From: Streptomyces canus
Lineage (GTDB): Bacteria; Actinomycetota; Actinomycetes; Streptomycetales; Streptomycetaceae
DNA: 64,000 nucleotides
Assembly (NCBI RefSeq): GCF_001514145.1
Contig: NZ_KQ948672.1
Location: 124,001 to 188,000, forward strand
Direction of reading: 5' to 3'
Shown here in pieces: positions 17,762 to 26,424 of this stretch (its first letter is position 1; each line of letters begins with the position of its first letter). The notes beneath the pieces were generated by a model. It ran no database searches. It worked only from the letters and a program-made list of their open reading frames with translations, and had not been told where the DNA came from. The position numbers and the translations under genes are program-made.

Positions 17762-19111
17762 GTGAGAACCGCGAAGTTCGGCACCCCTGCCCTCCTGCTC
17801 TCGCTGGTCACGGCGAGTTCCGTCGCCATGATCCCCGGCTCGGCGTCCGCGAGCGCCGCGGCGGCCGGAAACACCTACTACGTCGCCCCGAACGGAAACG
17901 ACGGAGCAGCAGGTACGCAGGCCGCTCCGTGGGCATCGATCGCCCGTGCACAGGCCGTCGCCACGGCGGGCGACACGGTCTACTTCCGGGGCGGCACCTA
18001 CGCCTACACCCGCGCGAACAGCGCCTGTTCGAGCCAGACCGCCAAGGTCGACGCGATCACTCTCAACAAGAGCGGCAGCTCGGGCATCCCGATCCGGTAC
18101 TGGGCCCAGCCGGGCGAGAAACCGGTCTTCGACTTCTCGCGGATGACGGATAACTGCCGCATCAAGGGCTTCGACGTCACCGGCAGCTGGATCCACCTCA
18201 AAGGACTGGAGGTCAAGGGCGTTCCCCAGAACAACAACCGCAACGCCGAGTCCTGGGGGATCTGGGTCTCCGGCAGCAACGACGTCTTCGATCAGATCAA
18301 CACCCACCACCACATGGGTACCGGCCTGTTCATCAGCGGCGGGGGCGGCAACCTCGTCCTCAACTCGGACGCGCATGACAACTACGACCCGCGCAGCGTC
18401 GACGGGCCCGGCGAGAACGCCGACGGACTCGGTTCGCACTACACGCCGGCCGGCCGCCCCACGAATGTGTTCCGGGGTTGCCGATCGTGGTGGAACGCCG
18501 ATGACGGTTTCGACCTCATCTCCACCTACTCTCCCGTGCTCATCGAGAACTCGTGGGCCTGGCGCAACGGGTACGTTCCGGGGACGACGACGCCCTCCGG
18601 CAACGGAGCCGGCTTCAAGTCCGGTGGCTACGGGGGCGACTACGAGGCCAACGCGCCGAAGCACACCGTCCGTTCCTCGGTGGCGTTCCTCAACAAGGCG
18701 GCCGGCTTCTACGCCAACCACCACCCGGTGGCCAACGACTTCTTCAACAACACCGGCTACGGAAACCACCCCAACTTCAACATGCTGGGAATCGACTCGC
18801 GCGGCGCCGCCGTCGGCCGGGGCACCCTGCGCAACAACGTCGCCTACACGGGAACGGCGACGTCGAACATGAGCGGCACGAACGCCGCGTACAACTCCTG
18901 GAACCTCGGCGTTCCCCTGTCGGACTCCCAGTTCCGCAGTGTGTCGACGTCCGGCTGGGACGCGCCCCGCCAGAGCGACGGGGCCCTGCCCGTGCTGCCC
19001 CACCTCCGTCTCGCGGCGAACAGTGCCCTGATCGACAAGGGCGCCGACGTGGGACTGCCCTTCAGCGGAAGTGCGCCGGATCTCGGCGCCTTTGAGAACG
19101 ACGGAAGGTGA
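17762..19111 (+). CDS. Secreted right-handed beta-helix pectate lyase (PL9-like)
   Basis: 449 residues. Cleaves polygalacturonate by beta-elimination outside the cell. The GTG start has a GGGAGA site upstream. Signal peptide FGTPALLLSLVTASSVAMI with cleavage near ASA. After TYYVAPNGNDGAAGTQAAPW, typical of parallel beta-helix lyases, come repeated coil strands with asparagine ladders (IHLKGLEVKG, NDVFDQINTHHH, GLFISGGGGN) and the NADGLGSHY and NADDGFDLI calcium-region motifs of the PL9/PelL type. The chain ends PDLGAFENDGR, a common ending of secreted beta-helix enzymes. Only 4 bases separate it from the GH43 gene, so the two are expressed together. Confidence 0.88.
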   Translation: MRTAKFGTPALLLSLVTASSVAMIPGSASASAAAAGNTYYVAPNGNDGAAGTQAAPWASIARAQAVATAGDTVYFRGGTYAYTRANSACSSQTAKVDAITLNKSGSSGIPIRYWAQPGEKPVFDFSRMTDNCRIKGFDVTGSWIHLKGLEVKGVPQNNNRNAESWGIWVSGSNDVFDQINTHHHMGTGLFISGGGGNLVLNSDAHDNYDPRSVDGPGENADGLGSHYTPAGRPTNVFRGCRSWWNADDGFDLISTYSPVLIENSWAWRNGYVPGTTTPSGNGAGFKSGGYGGDYEANAPKHTVRSSVAFLNKAAGFYANHHPVANDFFNNTGYGNHPNFNMLGIDSRGAAVGRGTLRNNVAYTGTATSNMSGTNAAYNSWNLGVPLSDSQFRSVSTSGWDAPRQSDGALPVLPHLRLAANSALIDKGADVGLPFSGSAPDLGAFENDGR

Positions 19112-19115
19112 CCCC

Positions 19116-21299
19116 GTGAAGCAGAGATCGCATGTCGTCTCGAAGTACTGGAAGTTGGCTGCCGCCGCGCTGTTGTCCGTGGCGTTATCGGCACCACTCT
19201 CGGCGAGCACCGCCGCGGCGGAGACACCCGCGCCGCAGAGACAGGCAACGGAGCTCCAGGACCAGGGGGCGGCTGCTGGACCGGTGGTGGATCGCGGCCT
19301 CGAGTACCTGGTGTCCGACTACCAGACGCGCACTCCGACGAAGTACACGGCTGACTCCTGGAAGCCCTTCGCCAAGGCGTTGACCGCCGCGGCCGAGGTC
19401 GCCGGCGACACTTCGGCCACCACGTCGGACGTCGCCGACGCGAAGACGGCGCTGATGACCGCCGCCGCCGATCTGAAGGCCGCTGACGAAGGCACGTTCC
19501 AGACCATCACGAACAACACCTTCTGGAACGACACCAGCGGCAACCCCATCTATTCGCAGGGCGGCGGGGTCTTCAAGTTCGGTGACACCTACTACTGGTA
19601 CGGCGTGCACTACACCGGCGCCGAGCTCTACCGCGCCAATCCGACGACTAAGTACGACGGGAACGTCAGCTTCGTCTCGATCCCCGTGTACTCGTCCAAG
19701 GACCTGGTGAACTGGAAGTTCGAGAACAACGTCGCGACGCGCTCGACCCGGATCCAGAACGGCGCCACCCTCGGGCAGGCAGGATGGGTCGGGCGGCTCG
19801 GGGTCTCGTACAACGAGAACACCGGAAAGTACGTGCTCGCCACCCAGGCCTACGTCGGAGGCGGGCACGGGGTCCTGTTCCTCCAGGGTGACTCCCCCAC
19901 CGACGCCTTCGACTACGGCTACTTCCAGACCCAGATCACCAACTCGCCCACGACCGGCACCGGCGATCAGACCGTCTTCACCGACGACGACGGCAAGGAC
20001 TACCTGATCTTCTCCAACCGGGAAGGCCGCGGTCGCGCCTTCGTCAGCAAGCTCAGGGAGTCCGACTCACTGCGGGCGGAGCCCGGCGTGCAGATCGGCC
20101 AGAACTCCTCCGGCCGCGAGGGCAACGCCATGTTCAAACTCGACGGCAAGTACTACCACGCGGCGTCGGACCTGCACGGCTGGAACAGTTCGGTGGCGCA
20201 CGTCCTGGAGTCGACCAGCGGCAACATCCAGGGTTCCTACACCGGCGAGTACACGCTTCCCGGCACCGAGATGGACTACAGCCACGTGACCCAGACCGGG
20301 TTCTTCGTGACGGTCAAGGGCACCAAGCAGAACACAGTGATCTTCGCCGGCGACCGCTGGGCCGACTTCGCCTGGAACGGCATCGGGTACAACCAGTGGA
20401 TGCCGGTGACCAAGACCGGCGCGAGGCCACAGTTCCACTCGGTGAGCCAGTGGCAGTTCAACGCCACGACCGGGGAGTGGCGCGTCGGACCGGCGAACAA
20501 CTACATCCTCAACCCCGACATCCAGGCCGACCGCGTCATCGTCTCCAGCGTTCGGGGATGGCGGAACCTCAGCGGTTCGGTGACCAACGTCAACGGTGGT
20601 GCGAACGGGTCCCGCTTCGCCCTCCAGGTGAGCAACAGCGGCGGCGTCGAGCAGCGGATCGAGTCGGTGCCCGCAGGCACCTACACCCTGTCCCTGCACG
20701 CTCGGGGCAGCGCCGGGCAGGTCGTGATCACCGGCGCCGACGGCAGCCAACGCACCCTCGGCATACCGTCGTCGAGCGGCTGGGCCAAGCGCGAGCTCAC
20801 CGGCATCGAGCTGCCCGGCGGGGCCGCCACCGTCACCGTGCGGGCGTCGGGTTCGGGCGGCGTCACCGTCGACCAGCTCTCACTCGTCAAGACCTCGGCC
20901 GGCACACCAGCACCTCCGGGGCGTTACGAGGCAGAGACCGCTCCGGCGCAGTGCCAGGGCACGATCGACTCGAACCAAGCGGGCTATTCCGGTAGCGGGT
21001 TCTGCAACGGCAATGCCACCGCGGGGGCCTTCGCGGAGTTCACCGTGCACTCCGAGACCGCCCGTACGGCGACGCTGGGGATCCGGTTCGCCAACGGCGC
21101 CACCAGCGGTGCGAGGCCGGCGAACCTGGTCGTCAACGGATCCACGGTGGGGACGGTGTCGTTCGAGTCCACCGGTGCGTGGACGACGTGGACGACCAAG
21201 ACCGTGACCGTCTCGCTGAACGCCGGCAGCAACACCATCCGGTGGGATCCGACCACGGCAGCCGGACTGCCCAACGTCGACTACCTCGATGTCGGCTGA
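19116..21299 (+). CDS. Secreted multidomain FIVAR-GH43-CBM-CBM35 glycosidase
   Basis: 727 residues, GTG start with GGAAGG 7 bases upstream. Signal to about residue 35. Residues 60-122 form a FIVAR-type helical sugar-binding repeat (LVSDYQTRTPTKYTADSWKPF). The GH43 five-bladed propeller runs from about 128 to 460 (YSQGGGVFKFGDTYYWYG, GRLGVSYN, DQTVFTDDDGKDYLIFS, STSGNIQG, YSHVTQTG). Residues 465-595 are a beta-sandwich, probably sugar-binding. Residues 603-727 form a CBM35 (RYEAETAPAQ to NVDYLDVG). The GGGV start resembles GH43 exo-beta-1,3-galactanases, in which the usual GH43 Asp base is replaced. Likely target: arabinogalactan or galactan side chains; an arabinanase-like activity is the alternative. 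Coupled to the pectate lyase gene. Confidence 0.86.
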   Translation: MKQRSHVVSKYWKLAAAALLSVALSAPLSASTAAAETPAPQRQATELQDQGAAAGPVVDRGLEYLVSDYQTRTPTKYTADSWKPFAKALTAAAEVAGDTSATTSDVADAKTALMTAAADLKAADEGTFQTITNNTFWNDTSGNPIYSQGGGVFKFGDTYYWYGVHYTGAELYRANPTTKYDGNVSFVSIPVYSSKDLVNWKFENNVATRSTRIQNGATLGQAGWVGRLGVSYNENTGKYVLATQAYVGGGHGVLFLQGDSPTDAFDYGYFQTQITNSPTTGTGDQTVFTDDDGKDYLIFSNREGRGRAFVSKLRESDSLRAEPGVQIGQNSSGREGNAMFKLDGKYYHAASDLHGWNSSVAHVLESTSGNIQGSYTGEYTLPGTEMDYSHVTQTGFFVTVKGTKQNTVIFAGDRWADFAWNGIGYNQWMPVTKTGARPQFHSVSQWQFNATTGEWRVGPANNYILNPDIQADRVIVSSVRGWRNLSGSVTNVNGGANGSRFALQVSNSGGVEQRIESVPAGTYTLSLHARGSAGQVVITGADGSQRTLGIPSSSGWAKRELTGIELPGGAATVTVRASGSGGVTVDQLSLVKTSAGTPAPPGRYEAETAPAQCQGTIDSNQAGYSGSGFCNGNATAGAFAEFTVHSETARTATLGIRFANGATSGARPANLVVNGSTVGTVSFESTGAWTTWTTKTVTVSLNAGSNTIRWDPTTAAGLPNVDYLDVG

Positions 21300-21311
21300 C
21301 TGACATTCCGT

Positions 21312-21340
21312 GCTCTGCCGGCCTTTGCGACCGGCAGAGC
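21312..21340 (+). terminator. Hairpin between GH43 and second GH53 gene
   Basis: Perfect 10-base arms GCTCTGCCGG (21312-21321) and CCGGCAGAGC (21331-21340) with a 9-base loop, just after the GH43 stop. A probable terminator. Confidence 0.8.
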
Positions 21341-21389
21341 GTACGGAACAGCCCATGCCGCCCGTACGTGACATCGTCAGGAGAAGGAC

Positions 21390-23309
21390 ATGAGCAGAAC
21401 GCGTCTCCCCCGCGCCATCGCGGTCACGACAACGTTGGTCACCATGGTGTCCGCGAATCTACTCATGGTGCCCGAGCCGGCCCACGCGACCTTCGGAACC
21501 GCGGACATCAAGCCGATCGAAAGCAATATCGCCGCCAAGCCCTGGGCCTCGGCGACGGCCGCCACCGCCTCGTCCCACGCCCGTCTGGCCATCGACGGCG
21601 ACCCGGCGACGTCCTGGCACCCGGATCGTGCCGGCGCCCGTCAGTGGCTCACCGCCGACCTCGGTGGAACCTACGACAACCTGCGCAAGGTCAAGGTGCT
21701 CTTCCCGGACCGTGGCGTGGCCCACCAGTACGTCATCGAGGCCTCATCCGACGGTCGCCGGTGGAACACCATCGCCGACAGGTCCCACAACCGAGCCGTG
21801 TCGCGAGGGGAAGTGCACCTGTTCACACGGCCGGGAACGCGCTTCGTCCGGCTGACGTTCACAGGTGGCCCTGCCCGGGCCCGGGCAGGTGTCAGCGAGC
21901 TCCAGGTCTTCAACTACCTGCGCGACGACCTCACCCTCGGCGCCGATCTGTCCTGGATGGACGACGTCCAGGACCAGCAGTACTGGGTCGACCCCCTCGC
22001 CGAGAACCGCGGCGCCGGGCCACACCTGCTCGACGTGGCCAAGGACCGTGGCATCGCGTACAGCCGGCTGCGGATATTCAACGAGCCGCGCAGCGAGAGC
22101 ACCGGCCAACCGACGCCGGTACCGCGCCAGGGCCCGGAGCGCTCGCTGGCCTCAGCGAAGTGGATCAAGCAGCGGGGCATGGGCCTGGGGATCGACTTCC
22201 ACTACGCGGACTCGTGGGCGGACCCGAGCAAGCAACCGAAACCACGCGCCTGGGCCGAGCTGAAGTTCGCGGACCTGTCCCGGACGGTGTACGACTTCAC
22301 CACCGACTATCTGAAGCGGTTGATCCGGCAGGGCACCACGCCGGAGAAGGTGGCCGTCGGCAACGAGATCATCAATGGCTTCATGTACGGCAGCGAGGCG
22401 GCCCGCATCGGCACGACGAATCCGCCGTACTTCGTCGACCAGGCCGACATCTACCAGTCCCAGCCCGGTGGTGGCCTGCTGTGGAAGTACTGGCGGTCGA
22501 CCGACCCGGTGGAGCGGCAGCTCTACGACCAGTCGTGGGACCGGTTCACCACCCTGGCCGCGGCCGGGATCAAGGCCGTCCGAGACGCGTCACCGACTTC
22601 CAAGGTCGAGATACACGTGATCGTCGACAAGGACAAGCTCGCCAAAACCATGGAGTTCTGGCACCAGTTCCTCACCCGGGTGAAGGCGAAGGGGCAGAAC
22701 CCCGACGTGCTGGCCGTCTCGTACTACCCGGAATGGCACGGCACGCCCGAGGCGCTGGATCTCAACCTCAACACCATGGCCACCACCTACCCCGACTACG
22801 AAATCGACATCGCAGAAACCGCCTACCCCGCGTCGGGCGGCGACGGCTCGCCGTTGCCCAACTCGCCGTACCCGCGGACCGTTCAGGGACAGGCGGACGC
22901 GATCCGGAGGGTGTTCCAGGCCGCCAACGACGTGGTCGACAACCGAGGTTCAGAGGCACTGGTGTGGGAGCCGGCCGGTTACCAGCCGATGTTCCGGGCC
23001 GTGCCCGGACTGGCGAACACGTGGGAGCCGCACGCGTCCATCAACGTCTTCAACGCCAGCCGCGCCAAGCACATCCTCCAGGACACCGTCCACACCTCCA
23101 CCGTGGTGGGAGCCGCCCCGAAGCTGCCCTCCTCCGTCCGCATGCTCACCACCGCCAACAACAAGATCACCAATGTCCCCGTCCGCTGGCAGCCGTTGCC
23201 ACCCGGCGCGATCGACAGGCCCGGTGAGGTGACAGTCACCGGGACGACCGCCGCAGGACCGGTCACGGCAGTCATCGACGTCATGCCCAGCAGAGCGAAC
23301 ACGACGTGA
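21390..23309 (+). CDS. Secreted F5/8C-GH53-Ig-like endo-beta-1,4-galactanase
   Basis: 639 residues. A signal peptide with cleavage near AHA (about residue 33) is followed by an F5/8 type C/CBM32-like sandwich, residues 40-175 (ARLAIDGDPATSWHPD, RFVRLTF, SELQVF). The GH53 barrel starts LGADLSWMDDVQ near residue 180, with acid/base Glu326 in VGNEIING and nucleophile Glu476 in IAETAYPA. From about residue 570 to the end is an Ig-like Big_4 domain (VPVRWQPLPP, PGEVTVTGT). It differs strongly from the single-domain GH53 at 13974, so it is an independent member rather than a recent copy. An AGGAGAAGG site precedes the ATG. The binding module should hold it to polysaccharide while it cuts galactan. 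Confidence 0.92.
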   Translation: MSRTRLPRAIAVTTTLVTMVSANLLMVPEPAHATFGTADIKPIESNIAAKPWASATAATASSHARLAIDGDPATSWHPDRAGARQWLTADLGGTYDNLRKVKVLFPDRGVAHQYVIEASSDGRRWNTIADRSHNRAVSRGEVHLFTRPGTRFVRLTFTGGPARARAGVSELQVFNYLRDDLTLGADLSWMDDVQDQQYWVDPLAENRGAGPHLLDVAKDRGIAYSRLRIFNEPRSESTGQPTPVPRQGPERSLASAKWIKQRGMGLGIDFHYADSWADPSKQPKPRAWAELKFADLSRTVYDFTTDYLKRLIRQGTTPEKVAVGNEIINGFMYGSEAARIGTTNPPYFVDQADIYQSQPGGGLLWKYWRSTDPVERQLYDQSWDRFTTLAAAGIKAVRDASPTSKVEIHVIVDKDKLAKTMEFWHQFLTRVKAKGQNPDVLAVSYYPEWHGTPEALDLNLNTMATTYPDYEIDIAETAYPASGGDGSPLPNSPYPRTVQGQADAIRRVFQAANDVVDNRGSEALVWEPAGYQPMFRAVPGLANTWEPHASINVFNASRAKHILQDTVHTSTVVGAAPKLPSSVRMLTTANNKITNVPVRWQPLPPGAIDRPGEVTVTGTTAAGPVTAVIDVMPSRANTT

Positions 23310-23523
23310 CCACCTCATAGCCTGCTTCACCGAAGTCACACCGCCGGGACGACGACGGCACCGGCGCATCATCAGCGCTTCACAGCAGTGCTTCGCTCAC
23401 CCGGTGGCAGTTGCGCCGTGCGCACCGTCGACCTGTCGGCCGCTGTCGCCGACGGGACGCACTCGGCCACGGGACCAGCCGAACGCCGAACCCCCCACCC
23501 ATCTCCGCACCCAAGGAGTCACC

Positions 23524-24837
23524 ATGACCCTGCGACGACGGACCTTCCTCAGCATGAGCGCGGCCGGAGCGACGGGCGTGGGCCTGTCCCTGCTCGGGGC
23601 AGGACAGGCACCGGCCGCCGCCGGGCCGCTGGGCACCGCGCCGACCACGCCGTTCGCGGTCGGCGTGCGCCGGTACAACTGGACCCGCGGCGGCCGCCCG
23701 TGCACCACCTACGTCTACTACCCGGCCACCGGCACGGCCGGCGGTAGCCCGGTGACGGACGCCCCGGTCGCAAGCGGGGTCTTCCCCGTCTACAACTTCA
23801 CCCACGGTTACGGAAGCAGCCCGCAGAACTCCCTGTTCATCATCCGGGCCCTGGCTTCGGCGGGCTTCGTCGTCCCCGCCCCGCACTTCAACCACAACTT
23901 CACCGACGTCAACAACGGCAACACCTCGAAGGACGTCTCGCAGATCCTCACCAACACCCTCGCGCTCAACGCGAGCGGACCGCTGGCCGGGCACCTCAAC
24001 ACCGGCAACGGCGTCGGCGTCTCTGGCCACTCCCTGGGCGGCATGGTCACCCACGGTCTGCTGACCTCCTGGCCCGACAGCCGGATCGTCTCCGCCAACC
24101 CGCAGTCCTGCGTGGACATGGGAAACCCCGCCGCCTCGGTCTCGGCCAAGGTCCTGTTCGTCCACGGTGACCGGGACTCGACCACGTCGTACTCCTCGGC
24201 CCGGCAGGCGTACTCGGAGATGACCTGGCCCAAGGCGTTCCTCACCTTCGTCGGTGGCAGCCACACCAGCTTCTGGAGCGACCAGCGCTTCCCGAGGACC
24301 GTCGTCGACTGGGCCCGCTGGACCATGTACGGCGACACCGCCGCACGGGACCGCCTCCCCGCTGACGCGTCCGGGTCCAACACCAGGTGGGAAGCCCAGC
24401 TGGGCGACTCCTCCGGTGGCCCGGGCCTCTACACCCTGCTGGCCCAGCACAGCGGCAAGGCCGCCGAGATCAACGGGGCCTCCACCGCCGCCGGCGCACT
24501 ATTCGTCCAGCGGACCACCAGCAGTCGCCCCAACCAGCAGTTCGAGTTCGTCGACGCCGGTAACGGCCACGTCCGCGTCATGGCACTGCACAGTGGCCTG
24601 TTCCTCCAGCCCACCGGCAGCGCGACCGGCGCGGATGTCGTCCAGCAAGCCGACACCGGCGCCACCAGCCAGCAGTGGCGCGTGGTCGATCACGGTGGTG
24701 GCGTGATCAGCCTCGTCAACCGGGAGTCCGGCCTGGCCATGGATGTCTGGGAGTACTCCACCGCCGACGGCGCGCGCATCGCCCAGTACACCTACAGCGG
24801 CAACCCCAACCAGCGCTTCACCCGCCGCCGCGTCTGA
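23524..24837 (+). CDS. Tat-secreted alpha/beta hydrolase with C-terminal ricin-type lectin (CBM13)
   Basis: 437 residues. Closely related to the hydrolase at 8034 through the catalytic part: Tat signal LRRRTFLSMSAAGATGVG, HGYGSSPQNS oxyanion region, GHSLGG with Ser170 (same residue number as the paralogue), HGDRDSTT, and His in GGSHTSFW. From about residue 299 a beta-trefoil lectin follows with QxF/QxW-type repeats (NQQFEF, SQQWRVV, NQRFTR), absent from the paralogue. The lectin should bind plant polysaccharide and bring the esterase to the wall. The substrate is unknown; cutin-like polyester or an acylated polysaccharide fits. AAGGAG precedes the ATG at 23524. A 9-bp hairpin follows the gene. 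Confidence 0.9.
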   Translation: MTLRRRTFLSMSAAGATGVGLSLLGAGQAPAAAGPLGTAPTTPFAVGVRRYNWTRGGRPCTTYVYYPATGTAGGSPVTDAPVASGVFPVYNFTHGYGSSPQNSLFIIRALASAGFVVPAPHFNHNFTDVNNGNTSKDVSQILTNTLALNASGPLAGHLNTGNGVGVSGHSLGGMVTHGLLTSWPDSRIVSANPQSCVDMGNPAASVSAKVLFVHGDRDSTTSYSSARQAYSEMTWPKAFLTFVGGSHTSFWSDQRFPRTVVDWARWTMYGDTAARDRLPADASGSNTRWEAQLGDSSGGPGLYTLLAQHSGKAAEINGASTAAGALFVQRTTSSRPNQQFEFVDAGNGHVRVMALHSGLFLQPTGSATGADVVQQADTGATSQQWRVVDHGGGVISLVNRESGLAMDVWEYSTADGARIAQYTYSGNPNQRFTRRRV

Positions 24838-24845
24838 CCGGAACG

Positions 24846-24890
24846 TGTCGGGGCACCGCTCGGACAAACAGGGCGGGCGGCGCCCCGACA
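24846..24890 (+). terminator. Hairpin after the lectin-hydrolase gene
   Basis: Perfect 9-base arms TGTCGGGGC (24846-24854) and GCCCCGACA (24882-24890) with a 27-base loop, beginning 9 bases after the stop. It closes the cell-wall locus. Confidence 0.65.
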
Positions 24891-24975
24891 TGGCACTGAT
24901 GGTCCTTCGCGACTGACCAAGGCATGGGCAGCGGCCACTCTTACTGCCCCGGCGATTCCGATCCCGCAACTCGAC

Positions 24976-25020
24976 TTGATACTCAGTCTCAGCTAGATGT
25001 AAAGTCTTCCCATAAGACTT
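24976..25020 (+). promoter_or_regulatory. Promoter and operator of the SDR gene
   Basis: TTGATA (24976-24981) and TAAAGT (25000-25005), 18 bases apart, form a plausible promoter. An inverted repeat AAGTCTT-CCCAT-AAGACTT (25002-25020) overlaps the -10 and start region. A repressor bound there would block transcription; the regulator is not identified. Confidence 0.6.
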
Positions 25021-25044
25021 CAGCTCGAAGAGAAGAGCTTTCCC

Positions 25045-25869
25045 ATGAGCAAGATCTGGTTCATCACCGGCTCGTCGCGTGGCTTCGGCCGTCAGTTCGC
25101 CCAGGCGGCCCTGGAGCGTGGCGACAAGGTCGCGGCCACCGCCCGCAACACCGACTCACTGGCGGATCTGGTGGCCGCCCACGGTGACGCGGTCCTGCCG
25201 CTGAAGCTGGACGTCACCGACAAGGCCGCCGCGTTCGAGGTAGTCCAGCGGGCGCACGAGCACTTCGGCCGCCTGGACGTGATCGTCAACAACGCCGGGC
25301 ACGGACTGTTCGGCGCGGTCGAGGAGCTGACGGAACAGCAGGTCCGCGGCCAGATGGAGACCAACTTCTACGGCGCCCTGTGGGTCACCCAGGCCGCACT
25401 GCCCCTCCTGCGCGCCCAGAACAGCGGCCACATCGTGCAGATCTCCACCGTCGGCGGTGTCACCTCCTTCCCCAACCTGGGCGGCTACAACGCCTCCAAG
25501 TGGGCCCTGGAAGGCCTGACCGAGGCCCTCGCCCAGGAGGTCGCCGGCTTCGGCATCAAGGTCACCCTCGTCGAACCCGGCGGCTTCGAAACCGACTGGG
25601 CCGGCTCCTCCGCCACCTTTGCCACACAGCTGCCGGCCTACGACGACCTGCGCACCGCCGTCGCCGCCGCCTGGAGTGACGTCGAGTCCGGCGACCCCGC
25701 CGCAACCGGCCCCGCCCTGCTGAAGATCGTCGACTCCGACAACCCGCCCCTGCGCGTCTTCTTCGGCACCGCCCCCCTCCACCTCGTCCCCCAGGTCTAC
25801 GCCGAGCGCCTCAAGACCTGGCAGGAATGGGCCGACATCTCCACCCAAGCCCAGGGCAGCGCCGCGTAA
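25045..25869 (+). CDS. Short-chain dehydrogenase/reductase (SDR)
   Basis: 274 residues, classical SDR length. NAD(P)-binding TGSSRGFG near the N-terminus, LDVTD, NNAG, and active site Ser in QISTVGG with Tyr148 and Lys152 (YNASK). The Arg after GSS and the TARN segment suggest NADP(H) preference (family rule). The substrate is unknown; related proteins are annotated only as oxidoreductases. It stands alone: an operator-bearing promoter in front and a strong terminator behind (25892-25939), so it is a single-gene unit, likely induced by a compound it converts. Confidence 0.92.
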   Translation: MSKIWFITGSSRGFGRQFAQAALERGDKVAATARNTDSLADLVAAHGDAVLPLKLDVTDKAAAFEVVQRAHEHFGRLDVIVNNAGHGLFGAVEELTEQQVRGQMETNFYGALWVTQAALPLLRAQNSGHIVQISTVGGVTSFPNLGGYNASKWALEGLTEALAQEVAGFGIKVTLVEPGGFETDWAGSSATFATQLPAYDDLRTAVAAAWSDVESGDPAATGPALLKIVDSDNPPLRVFFGTAPLHLVPQVYAERLKTWQEWADISTQAQGSAA

Positions 25870-25891
25870 CCCGTACGACGGCAGCGCCGAT

Positions 25892-25939
25892 CACGCCCGC
25901 CGACCGCCCCCACGGCCATGGGAGCGGTCGGCGGGCGTG
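25892..25939 (+). terminator. Long hairpin terminator after the SDR gene
   Basis: 19-base arms (25892-25910 and 25921-25939) with one mismatch and a 10-base loop, 22 bases after the stop codon. Confidence 0.88.
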
Positions 25940-26033
25940 TGCACATCCCCGGCGAGCGCACACTCGCCGGTCGAGCCTTTTGAAGTAGCCACCTGCCCCT
26001 CGCGCACCCCGCGCTGCGGGACGGACGGGTTAC

Positions 26034-26130
26034 TCAGGGCAGCGGCTTCAGGTTCCCGTCACTGATCCGCCGTGTCAGGAGAAACTTCTGGATCTTTCCC
26101 ATGGCGCCGGCAGCCCCAGCCCTGACTACG
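26034..26130 (-). pseudogene. Remnant of an acyl-CoA ligase (AMP-binding enzyme) C-terminus
   Basis: On the minus strand the end of a frame reads GAMGKIQKFLL then TRRISDGNLKPLP before a stop. MGKIQKF is the C-terminal A10-type motif (PxxxxGKIxxxxL) of acyl- and aryl-CoA ligases. The upstream part of the frame keeps no other core motif of the family, so only the tail survives. It lies beside the TetR at 26425, whose family often controls such genes (inference). Confidence 0.5.
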
Positions 26131-26302
26131 TGCCGTTCCACACCAGGGGTAACAGCTCCCGTTTCTACCGGGCCGAGGTGACGATCCTCCCGCGTTGAGA
26201 TCTGCTCGCCCAGCTCTCCGGGACTGTGGCCCGGGGGGAGACACCGAGGAAGATCGGCCAAGCCCTTCACGCACATCCCGGCACCGGGCGGGGCCCCGCC
26301 GC

Positions 26303-26356
26303 TTGAGCGACTCGGACGGACCTCACTATCGTCTTGCCCAGAGGTGAGACACCTCT
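26303..26356 (+). promoter_or_regulatory. Promoter and operator of the TetR gene at 26425
   Basis: TTGAGC (26303-26308) and TATCGT (26327-26332), 18 bases apart. A perfect inverted repeat AGAGGTG-AGA-CACCTCT (26340-26356) begins at the expected transcription start. The layout fits autorepression by the TetR product. Confidence 0.65.
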
Positions 26357-26424
26357 CTCCGATGAGGCATCCCGGGAGGCTCCCCCTGACGGTCAAGAAC
26401 GAGGAACAGGGTGCTGGGCGCGGC

